Below, one piece after another: positions 25,963 to 36,920 of a stretch of DNA of 64,000 bases. Both the position numbers and the translations under genes were made by a program. The notes under the pieces are model-generated. The model was not told the origin of the DNA. It worked only from the letters and a program-made list of their open reading frames with translations, and did no database searches. Source of the stretch: CAVONV01 sp963697355. GTDB taxonomy: Bacteria > Acidobacteriota > Vicinamibacteria > Marinacidobacterales > DATDRI01. The stretch covers positions 62,001-126,000 of the forward strand of contig CAVONV010000025.1 in the NCBI GenBank assembly GCA_963697355.1, read 5' to 3'. How positions within the stretch are numbered: the first letter of the stretch is position 1; every line of letters begins with the position of its first letter.

Positions 25963-28110
25963 ATGCGAATAGCTGCTGTCTTGGTTGCTTGTCTCGCTTC
26001 CGGTCAACTCCTTGCCAACACGACCGAGCCTTTCACTCCGCTTAAAACGGATACTCCTCCCGTCATTGATGGTAAGCTCGATGACGACGTCTGGAAGCAA
26101 GCGCCGCATGTCGCGGGCTTCAAAACCTGGTACCCCGATTTCGGCAAGGACATGGCGGATGATACCGAAGTCTATTTCGCCTACGACAGGGAGAATCTCT
26201 ACTTTGCCTTCCGAAGCTTCGACAGTGAGCCGGATAAGATAAAAGCCTCTGTCTCCGCTCGCGACAAAATCCAACCAGACGATTGGATCTGCATCAATTT
26301 GGATTCCTTCTACGACCAGCAGTCTCTCTATACCTTCTACGTCAACCCGTTGGGGATCCAACGAGACACCCGGTACGCGGCGGGCTCAGAGGACGTTGGG
26401 TTCGACGTGGTTTGGTACAGCGCCGGAAACATCGATGACAAGGGATACACCATTGAGATCCGCATCCCCTTCAAGAGCATTCGATACCGCACTACGGAGC
26501 CGGTACAAATGGGGGTCATCTTCGAGCGCCGGGTCTCTCGGCTGTCCTCGATGGGCACCTATCCACCGCTCGATCCCAAACGCGGAGAGGATTGGCTGAA
26601 CCAGACGCATCTCATCGTCTATGAGGACGTCGAGCACTACCAACTCTTCGAGTTGTTACCCGCCATCACCCATAGTCAGCGCAACGAACTGGAGGCGAAC
26701 GACCTCGTCGATGCCGGGGATCAAACCGATCTGAGCTTGACCGCCAAATACGGAATCACCTCTGACTTGATTCTCGACGGCACCATCAATCCCGACTTCA
26801 GTCAGGTCGAAGCCGACGCCGGGCAGATCGATATCAACTTGAGAGCTCCCTTGTTTTTTCCAGAAACGAGACCTTTTTTTCTCGAGGGCATCGAGTATTG
26901 GAACGCGGGCGGGCCGACGCAATCCGATCCACTGCGGGCGGTTGTGCATACGAGAAACATCGTCAATCCCTTAGCCGGCGTGAAGCTCTCGGGTGGGATC
27001 AGTACATCGGACACGATCGCGGCTCTTTACTCTCGAGACGAGCTATCGAACTGGGACTTCACCGGTGAGGACGGGGACTTTGCTATTCTTCGGTACAAGC
27101 GTTCGATCAAGGGCGATAGCTATATCGGGGGCTTCTTCACGGGTAAGGAACGCTCTAATGGTTTCAACCGTGTCTTCGGTGTCGATGGCCTGGTGAGAAC
27201 GGGTCAGTCTTCCACCATCACCTACCACGCCTTTGGCTCTCAGACGGACGCCGAGGATCTGCCGCGGCGGACCGATGGACATGCCGTCGGGGCGGACTAT
27301 CGCCTCAGCAACCGCAATTGGAACATAGGATTGACGGCACTCGATATCTCCGAGGGATTTCGCACTGAAGTCGGCTATTTGAACCGGTCCGGTGTGTCTC
27401 GGGCACGGGCCGAGGTCGGACCGAAGCTCTACCCTTCTAGTGGTTTCATTCAAAGAATCGACCCGAGCGTGGTGAGCGAGCACACGTACGACAGGTTCAG
27501 CGGTATATGGGAATCCTCCAATTGGCTTCAGGCCCGGTTGGTGTTTCCGCGGAGCTCCAACCTCACCTTCCGTTATCATTACTCTACGGAAGTCTTTCTG
27601 GCCGAGGAGTTCAACACCACCGGTTTTGGCGCGGGTGCTAGTAGTCAGATCACGAGGGATCTCTTCTTCAGTCTCTCCTATGGTCAAAGCGGAGCCATCT
27701 TCTATTCACGAGAACCCTATCAAGGAGATAGCCAAAACGTGACGGCCGCGGTACGCTGGCAGCCTGCGGACAAGATCGATGCTCGTCTAAGTTACACCTA
27801 CTCGAACTTCACGCGACGGTTCGACGGCGAGCGTATCTACGACTACGCCATCACACGGGGCCGATTTACCTATCAGTTCAACAAATATCTCTTCATTCGG
27901 GGCATCGTCGAGCACAACGCCTTCTATGATGAGATCTTGACCGATTTCTTGGCCTCCTTCACCTACATCCCCGGAACGGTCATCCACTTCGGGTACGGCT
28001 CGTTGTACGAGAAGATTGAATGGCGTAACGGTGCCTACCATCCCTTCGACCGCTTCCGGGAGTCCCAACGAGGGCTGTTCTTCAAAGCGTCCTATCTCTG
28101 GCGACTGTAG
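25963..28110 (+). CDS. DUF5916 protein: CBM9-like domain plus beta-barrel
   Basis: 715 residues from ATG 25963, chosen because the signal peptide (MRIAAVLVACLASGQLLA) begins there; an upstream GTG/ATG region would add a charged leader. A CBM9-like domain (about 25-205: IDGKLDDDVWKQAP, EVYFAYDRENLYFAF) is followed by DUF5916, with DFSQVEADAGQI, FFPETRPFFLEG, then regular beta-strands ending YLWRL. The final aromatic-ended strand suggests an outer-membrane barrel. The role is unknown; polysaccharide or carbohydrate binding is possible. Confidence 0.85.
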   Translation: MRIAAVLVACLASGQLLANTTEPFTPLKTDTPPVIDGKLDDDVWKQAPHVAGFKTWYPDFGKDMADDTEVYFAYDRENLYFAFRSFDSEPDKIKASVSARDKIQPDDWICINLDSFYDQQSLYTFYVNPLGIQRDTRYAAGSEDVGFDVVWYSAGNIDDKGYTIEIRIPFKSIRYRTTEPVQMGVIFERRVSRLSSMGTYPPLDPKRGEDWLNQTHLIVYEDVEHYQLFELLPAITHSQRNELEANDLVDAGDQTDLSLTAKYGITSDLILDGTINPDFSQVEADAGQIDINLRAPLFFPETRPFFLEGIEYWNAGGPTQSDPLRAVVHTRNIVNPLAGVKLSGGISTSDTIAALYSRDELSNWDFTGEDGDFAILRYKRSIKGDSYIGGFFTGKERSNGFNRVFGVDGLVRTGQSSTITYHAFGSQTDAEDLPRRTDGHAVGADYRLSNRNWNIGLTALDISEGFRTEVGYLNRSGVSRARAEVGPKLYPSSGFIQRIDPSVVSEHTYDRFSGIWESSNWLQARLVFPRSSNLTFRYHYSTEVFLAEEFNTTGFGAGASSQITRDLFFSLSYGQSGAIFYSREPYQGDSQNVTAAVRWQPADKIDARLSYTYSNFTRRFDGERIYDYAITRGRFTYQFNKYLFIRGIVEHNAFYDEILTDFLASFTYIPGTVIHFGYGSLYEKIEWRNGAYHPFDRFRESQRGLFFKASYLWRL

Positions 28111-28219
28111 AGCGCGCTTTTCTCGAGCTCGAGCGTTACCCCACCACCTCTTTCAAAGGAATAAACGTGCCTCAGTCCGGTATCTTCAGTGAGGCGTGAA
28201 GGACATGGTTGGCTGCGAG

Positions 28220-28247
28220 TTGACGAGAGCCGTTTCAAACTTGTGAT
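28220..28247 (+). promoter_or_regulatory. Possible promoter for alpha-2-macroglobulin gene
   Basis: TTGACG at 28220-28225 and TGTGAT at 28242-28247 with a 16-base spacer lie about 110 bp upstream of the ATG. The -10 is a weak match, so confidence is low. Confidence 0.25.
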
Positions 28248-28358
28248 TTGCCGGGCTTTTTGATTTCGGAAGTCTCGTTGGCTCCTTTACACTGTATCGA
28301 TGTCCCGCTCGCACATAACCGAGACTTGTGCCTTAGAGATGATTGAGAAGGGGTGGTT

Positions 28359-31300
28359 ATGAAGAAAAGAGTCGCACTGCTCGCGCTCGCCGCTACTGTA
28401 TTGACTGTTTCGATGGGTACTCTAGGAATGGAATCCGAGCAGGCGGGACGTCGGGATCCGGACTGGGAGAAAGTCGAGGAAGCGATCCAACAGGGACTAC
28501 CCAAAACGGCTATCGAGCACCTTCAGCCCATCATCGACGGGGCGCTCGAGGAAAGAGCTTATCCGGAGGCGATCAAAGCGATCGCCATGAAAATCGCCCT
28601 CGAGGGCAACATTGAAGGCAACAAGCCCGAGGAAAGAATTACCCGGATGGAAGCAGCTATCGCCGAGGCCCCCGGTGAAATGAAGCCGGTGATGGACGCG
28701 ATATTGGCGAATTGGTACTGGCACTACTTCCAACAGAATCGATGGCGTTTTGTCCGGCGCACGGCCACGGCCCAGCCACCTGGAGAAGATTTTACGACTT
28801 GGGACCTGCCGCGCATTTTCGCCGAAATCGACAAACGGTTTACGCAGGCGCTCTCCGCGGAAGAACAGCTGAAGACGATCGCGGTCGCGGATTACGACCA
28901 GCTTTTGATCGAAGGGACCATGCCGGACGCATACAGACCGACGCTCTACGACTTCCTCGCACACGAGGCGTTGAGCTTCTATAGCTCCGGCGAACAAGTC
29001 GCCTCCAAAGCAGAGGACGCGTTCGACCTCCAAGCCGAAAGCCCCGTCTTCGACCCGATCCAGGCGTTTCTCGACTGGGACGTCGAGACCACCGCTATGA
29101 CCGATACCGATTCCCTAACGGCCAAAGCGATTCGGCTCTACCAGAACCTGCTGAAGTTTCACCGGAACGACGACGACCCCTCGGCGCTCCTCGATGTCGA
29201 CCTCCTGCGACTCCGATTCGGTTACAACCAGGCATTCGGTGAAGAGAAAAGTGCGCGGTACAAAGACGCACTTAAGCGCTTCGCGGAAGAGTGGCAAGGT
29301 CACGAAATCTCGGCAAGTGCTCTCTTAGATTGGGCCGGCGTTCTACAGGAGGAAGGAGAACTGGTCGAGGCACACGAACTGGCCTTACGGGGAGAGCAAG
29401 CCTTCCCCGACAGTGTCGGCGGCAGGCAGTGCTACAACCTGATCCAGCAAATCGAAGCGAAATCGGTGGGCGTCACCACGGAGCGAGTCTGGAGCGATCC
29501 GTGGCCGTCTCTCGAGGTCCGCTACCGTAACGTGACGAAAATCTACTTCCGTGCGGTGAAATACGATTGGCTCGAACGTCTGAGAGGCAGACACCGTCCC
29601 GAACAATTGAACCAGGATGACCGCTCGTCCCTTCTCCAAAAAGAACCCGAGCACCAATGGTTCGCGGATCTGCCGCCGACCGACGACTATCGAGAACGAG
29701 TCGAACGGCTGCCAGCGCCCGAGGATCTGCCGCCGGGATTCTACTTTCTCATTGCCAGCTCTGACCCCGGTTTCGGCGACTCGGACAACCAAGTCTCGTT
29801 TGCCGACTTTTGGGTGAGCGACCTCGCCATCGTCACTCGCAGTCGTTGGGGAGAACGCAAGATCGAGGGGTTCGTGCTGAGTGCCGCCCAGGGTGAGCCG
29901 ATCGCCAATGCGAAGGTGCAGGCGTGGTTGCGCGGGCGGAACAATGTGTTTTCTGCCGGTCCAACCACGATGACCGATGAAAACGGATTGTTCTCCCTCC
30001 GAGTAGACGCCGATCATGGTCTTCTGATCCATGCCGTTCATGGCGACGATCAACTTGCAGCGGGGGACGAATCCTACCTGCGTCTGTACGACCTTCAGAC
30101 TCGCCCCGTCGAGCAAACCTTGTTTTTCACCGATCGATCGCTTTACCGTCCCGGACAGACGATCCGATACAAGGGCTTGGTTCATCGTGTCGATCAAGAG
30201 GCGGACGACTACCAAGTCGTTTCCAACCGGACGCTCAGGGTGTTGTTCGTCGACAGCAACGGAGAAACGATCGAGCGGCAGAATCAACGTTCCAACGATT
30301 ACGGGTCGTTTAGCGGCAGCTTCACCGCCCCGCGCGATCGGCTCACGGGTCGGATGACGATAAAGGTCGAGAGCGGACCGGCCGGCCAAGCGAGCTTCAA
30401 CGTTGAAGAGTACAAGCGGCCGAAATTCCAAGTAACGTTGGACGCACCGAAGACGGCAGCTAAGCTGAGCTCTACCGTGCACCTGGAAGGGACGGCGACG
30501 GCTTACACCGGTGCCGCCATTGGTGGAGCGAAGGTCCGCTATCGGGTCGTTCGGGAGGTGCGCTACCCGATCTGGTGGCGATGGGTTTTCTGGTGGGCGC
30601 CGCCGCGAGGGCAAGGAAGCCAGGAGATAGCTCACGGGACGGCCCTGACGAGCGCGGATGGCACCTTCCCCATCGAGTTCGTCGCTAGGCCCGACCTGTC
30701 GGTGTCCGAGGAGGACGAGCCCACATTTCATTTCACGGTCCACGCGGACGTAACGGACACGACCGGCGAGACGCGTTCGGCCGAACGGAGTGTGAACGTT
30801 GGATTCACCGCACTACAGGCATCGATGGCTGCTGAAGAATGGTTGACCGAAAACGGGCCCGTGGCGCTTCGCATCAGCACCCAGACACTCGACGGCGAGG
30901 GCCAGCCGGCCGAAGGGTCGATCAAGATCCATCGGCTCCAGCAGCCCGATAAGGTCCATCGTCCGAAGCTCGTCGGGCCGTATGCGCCGCGCCGACACTC
31001 GGCGGATGAGCCTCCCGAGCCCGATCTTTCCGATCCCAACTCCTGGCCGCTGGGTGACGTTATCGTAGAGCGAGGCTTCACGACCGACGAAAACGGCAAC
31101 ACCACCCTTTCATTGGAGTTGGCGGCGGGAGTCTACCGAGCGTTGCTCACAACCCAAGATCGGTTCGGCAAACCCGTGTCCGCGCGACTGCCGTTACACG
31201 TACTCCAGCCCGATGCGGACCATCTGGCGGCGAAGATCCCCAACCTCGTGGTCGCGCCCGAATGGAGTCTGGAGCCCGGTGACGAGTTCCGGGCTCTATG

Positions 31301-34300
31301 GGGCACGGGGTATCCGACCGGTCGAGCGTTTATCGAGATCGAGCACCGGCGTAAGGTGCTACAGAGTTTTTGGACGCCTGTCGACCGCACCCAAATGGTT
31401 GTTCGGCAGGCGGTGAGTGAAGCGATGCGCGGCGGATTCACTTTGCACGTGACCATGGTTCGAGAGAATCGTGCCTACTTGACGACTCACCAAGTGAATG
31501 TTCCCTGGAGCAACAAGAATCTCACGGTGAGGTGGGAGCATTTCGTTTCCAAGCTGGAGCCGGCGCAAAAGGAAACCTGGACGGCCGTCATTACCGGGCC
31601 CGACGCCGAGAAGGCCGTGGCGGAAATGGTGGCCACGCTCTACGACCAATCGCTGGACGCTTACCTTCCTCATGGTTGGCCATCCGGGCTGAACGTGTTT
31701 CGGATTGATCATTCCAACCTCAGCTCTCGGTTCGAGAACTCGGCAAAACCCTTACAGCACATGCTCGGCAACTGGTTCGTGGATTCCAAAAACGTGCGGA
31801 TCGTCTACAGGTCTTTTCCCGATGACATCGTCAGGAATCTCTGGGGCTACCAGTTCTTCGGCGAACGGCGCATGGCGAAGTTCGTCGCGCCGGCTGCCGC
31901 ATCGGCTTCTCCCATGGAAGAAACGGTTACCGTGAGCGGTGAAAGCCCGCAGGTAGATTTCTTCCAAGCCGAGGCTTCCGACGAAGAGGCTCCGGCGGAG
32001 CCTGCCCCCGACCTGAGCGCGGTTTCAGCGCGCAAAAACCTGAACGAGACCGCTTTCTTCTTCCCCCATCTCCTTGCGGACGAAGAGGGTCGAGTGAAGA
32101 TGGAGTTCACGATGCCCGAAGCGCTCACGCAGTGGAAGTTCATGGGCTTTGCCCACGACACGGACTTGCGTTCGGGACTGCTCGAAGATGAAGTCGTCAC
32201 CGCCAAGGATCTCATGGTGGAGCCCCATCCGCCGCGTTTCCTGCGCGAGGGGGACGAGCTGGAAATGACGGTGAAGGTTTCCAACCAATCGCCGGAGGAC
32301 CAAACGGGCAGCGTGCGGCTCGCTTTGTCCGATGCGCGTACGGGCGACTCGGTTGATGAGCAACTTGGCAACACGGATCGAGATCTCTCCTTCGAAGTGC
32401 CGTCGAAGGAATCGCGCAGCTACTCGTGGCGCTTGCAGGTTCCCGATGGCTTGGGCCCATTGATCTACAAAGCGGTGGGCTCGACAGGCCGGCTCTCCGA
32501 TGGAGAAGAAGGGTTCCTGCCTGTGCTGTCGCGCCGCATCCTCGTCACCGAGTCGCTACCCCTTCCCGTCCGCGGTCCGGAGGAGAAGACGTTCGACTTC
32601 TCGAGACTCAGGCAGTCCGGCCGGTCCGACACGTTGCGTCATCAAAGTCTCACCGTCCAGATGACGTCCAATCCCGCGTGGTACGCCGTGATGGCGCTTC
32701 CCTATCTGATGGAATATCCCCACGAATGCAGTGAGCAGGCCTTCAACCGGTTCTATGCAAATGCTCTCGCAAGACACATCGCCGCTTCCGATCCCAAGAT
32801 CCGTCGCGTCTTCGACCAGTGGAAAGGTACGGAGGCACTGGACAGCCCCATGGAGAAGAACCAAGACCTCAAGGCGGTGATGTTGGAGGAGACGCCTTGG
32901 GTACGGCAGGCCCAAGCGGAGAGCCAGGCCCGCCGGAACGTCGGATTCTTGTTCGATGAAAACCGACTCGATGACGAGACGGCGCGTACGTTGCGGAAGC
33001 TGGGCGAGCTGCAGCTCGACGACGGCGCGTGGTCGTGGTTTCCCGGCGGCCGGGCCAATGACTACATCACACTCTACATCACCACCGGCTTCGGTCGTAT
33101 GCGGAACCTGGGCGTCGAGGTCGACGTTTCCCTGGCGGTCAAGGCCCTCACCCGGCTCGACGCTTGGATCGACCGGTTCTATCGGGACATTCTGGACAAG
33201 AGCAACAACAATCTCAGTCCCAGGATCGCACTCTACCTTTACGGCCGCAGCTTTTTCCTCGAAGACAAAGCTATCGAGACAGGGTCTCGAGAGGCCGTCG
33301 ACTATTTCCTCGATCAAGCCCGAACCTATTGGCTGCAGCTTGCCAATCGACAGTCACAGGCGCATTTGGCTGTGGCGCTCGCACGTTTCGGCGACGAGAC
33401 GACACCGGCCGCGATCATGCGGTCTATTAGTGAGCGTTCGGTGCGCGATGAGGAGATGGGCATGTTCTGGCGGGAAACGGAGCGATCGTGGTGGTGGTAC
33501 CGAGCCCCGATCGAAACACAAGCCATGATGATCGAGGCCTTTGACGAAGTGCTCGGTGACGCCGAGGCAGTCGAGGAATTGAAGGTCTGGTTGCTGAAGC
33601 AAAAACAAACCCAGGACTGGAAAACAACCAAGGCGACGGCCGACGCCGTGTACGGATTGTTGCTGAGGGGAACGAACCTGCTGGCTTCGGACGCATTGGT
33701 CGAGGTCACCCTCGGTGATGTGGCGATTGAACCGGAGGGCGTCGAGGCCGGCACGGGTTTCTACGAGCAGCGGTTCGCGCGTGGCGAAGTGACACCCGAG
33801 CTCGGCCGCATCACGGTCAAGAAGGTGGACGAGGGTGTTGCCTGGGGCAGCGTTCACTGGCAGTACCTGGAAGACATGAGCAAGGTCACACCCTACGAGG
33901 GAACACCTTTGAAGCTGGAGAAGTCGCTCTACACCCGACAGCACTCGAAGAAAGGCCCAGTGCTCGAGCCCGTGGAAGGCCCCGTCGGAGTGGGCGATGA
34001 GTTGGTCGTGCGGATCGTTTTGCGGGTGGATCGTGATATGGAATATGTCCACTTGAAAGACCATCGCGGAAGCGGGACGGAGCCACTCAACGTGTTGTCA
34101 CGATACAAGTATCAGGATGGATTGGCGTACTACGAGTCGACCCGCGACACAGCCTGCTCACTTCTTCATCGACTACCTGCCCAAGGGCACTTACGTTTTC
34201 GAGTACGCCACCCGGGTGGTTCACAAGGGTCGGTACCAGACCGGCACTGCCCACATCCAATGCATGTACGCTCCCGAGTTCAACAGCCACTCGGAGAGCA

Positions 34301-34320
34301 TTCCCTTGGATGTGCGGTAA
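28359..34320 (+). CDS. Large alpha-2-macroglobulin family protein (3' frameshift)
   Basis: ATG 28359 follows AAGGGG; signal peptide 1-23 or so. MG2/MG-type domains (about 560-1100) include VSFADFWVSDLAIVTR and TDRSLYRPGQTIRYKG. The thioester motif CSEQ is at about Cys1457 (YPHECSEQAFNRFYANAL), followed by the alpha-alpha toroid and a receptor-binding-like end. It should trap proteases at the cell envelope. The frame shifts by +1 near 34149-34158; the conserved ending (HFFIDYLPKGTYVFEYATR, then QCMYAPEFNSHSE) continues in the next frame to a stop at 34320. Unshifted, the frame runs to 34430 with an unrelated tail. A TonB-plug-like phrase sits near residue 1190. Confidence 0.85.
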
Positions 34321-34348
34321 AGAGCATCTCGAAGAAGAGATTCTCAGA

Positions 34349-35641
34349 ATGTCTCTGTTGTTGGGTTGCATCGCCGACGACGTCACGGGTGCCAGCGACT
34401 TGTCTCTCATGCTGGCCCGGAACGGAATGAGCGTCGTTCAGATCTTGGGACAGCCCGAATCAGCCCTCCCCCCCGACGTGGACGCAGTGGTGGTGGCACT
34501 CAAGACGCGAACAGGCCCGGTGGCGGACGCGGTTTCTCAGTCTTTGGCGGCGGCGTCCTGGCTACGGAAGCAAGACGCCCAACAACTCTACTTCAAGTAC
34601 TGCTCCACATTCGATTCCACGGACGAAGGCAATATCGGTCCTGTCGCGGAAGCACTCCTCGATTTTGCTGGTGCAGATTTCGCTATCGTCTGTCCGGCCT
34701 TCCCCGATAATCAACGCACGGTCGATCAAGGGCATCTGTTCGTGGCGGGTGAGCTTCTCTCCGAGTCCGACATGCGTCACCACCCCCTCACGCCGATGAC
34801 CGACGCCAACCTCGTGAGAGTTCTGGACCGCCAATGCCGTCGTAAAGGCTCCGTTGGACTCATTCCCCTGGAGGCGGTTGAGCAAGGAGTTGGCACTATT
34901 CGCGCTCGATGCGAACGGTTGAAGAGCGACGGTGTCCGGTTTGGAATCGTGGACGCTTTGACCAATCAGCATCTGATGTCCATTGCTCGTTCCTTCAGTG
35001 ATTCGCCACTCATCACCGGAGGTTCGGCCTTGGCCATGGGATTGCCGGAGAACTATCGCCGCGCCGGATTGCTACCGGAGCGCCATGGTCCGGCAAAGCT
35101 TCCCCATCTCGTGGGCCCTGCCGCGGTGCTTTCTGGTAGCTGCTCGACCGCCACTCGAGCGCAAGTCGAGGCGATGAAGTCCCGGGTTCCTTCCTTTGCC
35201 CTCGACCCGGTTGCACTTGCTGAAGGACCGCAGTCGATAGAGGAGCTCATCCGCGGTGCCGCAAGCGCATTGGACCAAAAGGCTGTCTTGGTTTATTCCA
35301 CGGCTCCACCGGATGTCGTAGAGAAAGCTCAAAAGCAGTTGGGACAGTTCCGCGCCGGAGAGGTCGTCGAGAGCGCCCTGGCCTCGATGGCCGTCGCGCT
35401 CGTTGCCGCCGGCGTCAAGAAACTTATCGTCGCCGGAGGAGAGACCTCAGGCGCCGTTGCGCATGCACTGGGTATCCGGCGGCTCCGCATTGGACCGGAG
35501 ATCGATCCGGGCGTGCCTTGGACCATTCACCTGGACCCGCCGGAGCTCCTCCTCGCCTTCAAGTCAGGCAACTTTGGTTCCGACGCCTTCTTCGCTAGAG
35601 CGCTCGAAATGCTACCTCGACGAGCCCTGATTTCCACATGA
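34349..35641 (+). CDS. OtnK-like four-carbon acid sugar kinase (DUF1537)
   Basis: 430 residues from ATG 34349, 28 bp after the macroglobulin stop. N-terminal motif GCIADDVTGASDLSLMLAR, then CSTFDSTDEGNIGP, CPAFPDNQRTV and a Gly-rich C-terminal LIVAGGETSGAVA. These are hallmarks of 3-oxo-tetronate and related C4-acid sugar kinases. They usually sit with an OtnC aldolase, OtnI or PdxA2-like enzyme; none is here, so the pathway is not complete in the window. Confidence 0.85.
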   Translation: MSLLLGCIADDVTGASDLSLMLARNGMSVVQILGQPESALPPDVDAVVVALKTRTGPVADAVSQSLAAASWLRKQDAQQLYFKYCSTFDSTDEGNIGPVAEALLDFAGADFAIVCPAFPDNQRTVDQGHLFVAGELLSESDMRHHPLTPMTDANLVRVLDRQCRRKGSVGLIPLEAVEQGVGTIRARCERLKSDGVRFGIVDALTNQHLMSIARSFSDSPLITGGSALAMGLPENYRRAGLLPERHGPAKLPHLVGPAAVLSGSCSTATRAQVEAMKSRVPSFALDPVALAEGPQSIEELIRGAASALDQKAVLVYSTAPPDVVEKAQKQLGQFRAGEVVESALASMAVALVAAGVKKLIVAGGETSGAVAHALGIRRLRIGPEIDPGVPWTIHLDPPELLLAFKSGNFGSDAFFARALEMLPRRALIST

Positions 35642-35967
35642 TTGGCTACCGATAGTAACAACTCCTGTGGATTTCTAGGTGCCAGGCACTTGTATGTGGG
35701 ACTATGGCCCAATGGCGGACCTAACGCTCCTTGCCGAAGCGGCCGATTCTCTTCAACCGAAAGCAATACTTCGAGTGCCACGAGCTTGGTTTGAAAAAAC
35801 TCATCGAAGCTCGGAGGTGCCGCCTTTTCGAGCTAGTATGAGGGTTCGTGAGTCGAGCTTCATCGACCGACACCTGAGAATCGGGTGCCGGTTTTGCTTT
35901 GTGGTCAGGGGCGTCTTTGTCCGCCCCAAGATCGCGATTTGTGTGAATCGAAAACTGGAGGCAGGAA
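35642..35967. other. Intergenic region with a GTGCCAGGCAC palindrome, no gene seen
   Basis: No supported coding sequence. The odd palindrome GTGCCAGGCAC is at 35679-35689, a REP-like motif. GGAGG before 35968 is the ribosome site of the DUF481 gene. Nothing else stands out. Confidence 0.6.
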
Positions 35968-36846
35968 ATGGTTCGAATTTTGCGGCCCACGATTTTAGCT
36001 TCAGCCGTCTTGCTGGTATCTGCAGGCGGAGCGATGGCCCAAGAGGACAATGAAGCGGAGAAGAAGCTGGGCTGGTCCAATGTGGCGGATCTTGGGCTCG
36101 TCATCACCGCGGGCAACTCACCCACATCCACTTTTAGCTTTGACGACAAGCTAACCCGTGCATGGGAGCGTTCCAATTTTACGTTTCAGGCGGGTGGGCT
36201 TCGTAACCACAAAGCGGATGACATCATCGCCGTGGGTACCGAAGACGACTTCGTCGTTGTCTATCCGGAGAGGAAGCTCGACAACGAGAGATACTATTTC
36301 AGTGGGCGGTTCGACAAGCAAATCAATGACAGGTTCTACTGGGTTACCGGTGGGGGTTGGCAAAGGGACTCGAATGCCGGTATCGACAATCGCGTCGACC
36401 TCTTTCTGGGTGCTGGTAATATTTGGAGAGATACCGACAATTTGAGATTCAAGACCGACTACACGTTCGGCCTCACGACGCGGCAGGACACGATCAAAGA
36501 TCCCCTGAGGGAAGACAAGTACCCGTCGGCCCGCTTGGCCTCTGATTTCATGACCAAGATCAGCAAGAATGCGCAATTCGAAAGCGATCTGGTTTTTGTC
36601 GCAAATATGAAGACAGCGGAAGACTGGAACTTCAACAACATCAACGCTGTCACATCCAATTTGACCGCTATGTTGGCACTCCGGGCCAGCATCCAGTTCG
36701 TTTATTACCACCTGCCTGCCTTGGAGGAGTTCGATCTCTTTGACATCGATCCTGCTGTAGGTGATGCGGACCTGATCGGATCCGTCATCAATAGGAAGAA
36801 AGCGCTCGACACGGTCGTCAAAGTCGCGTTGGTCGTCAGCTTTTGA
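35968..36846 (+). CDS. DUF481 family outer-membrane protein
   Basis: 292 residues. Signal peptide (1-24, ending GGAMA). The rest is a string of alternating amphipathic strands: LGWSNVADLGLVITAGNS is the family opening, and it ends ALDTVVKVALVVSF, typical of a barrel. DUF481 (YdiY-like) members are salt- or acid-induced outer-membrane proteins of unknown function. ATG is preceded by a GGAGG at 7-base spacing. Alone, downstream of a gene-free gap. Confidence 0.85.
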   Translation: MVRILRPTILASAVLLVSAGGAMAQEDNEAEKKLGWSNVADLGLVITAGNSPTSTFSFDDKLTRAWERSNFTFQAGGLRNHKADDIIAVGTEDDFVVVYPERKLDNERYYFSGRFDKQINDRFYWVTGGGWQRDSNAGIDNRVDLFLGAGNIWRDTDNLRFKTDYTFGLTTRQDTIKDPLREDKYPSARLASDFMTKISKNAQFESDLVFVANMKTAEDWNFNNINAVTSNLTAMLALRASIQFVYYHLPALEEFDLFDIDPAVGDADLIGSVINRKKALDTVVKVALVVSF

Positions 36847-36920
36847 TGATGGTGATGACAAAGGACAAAAGACAGGGGGATTACGACTATCGCTGACGAG
36901 TCGACAGGCTTTGATGACGT

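Noticed and set aside
34149..34320. Programmed frameshift in the macroglobulin
   Set aside because: No slippery heptamer or following pseudoknot is apparent, and four other genes share the same +1 lesion.
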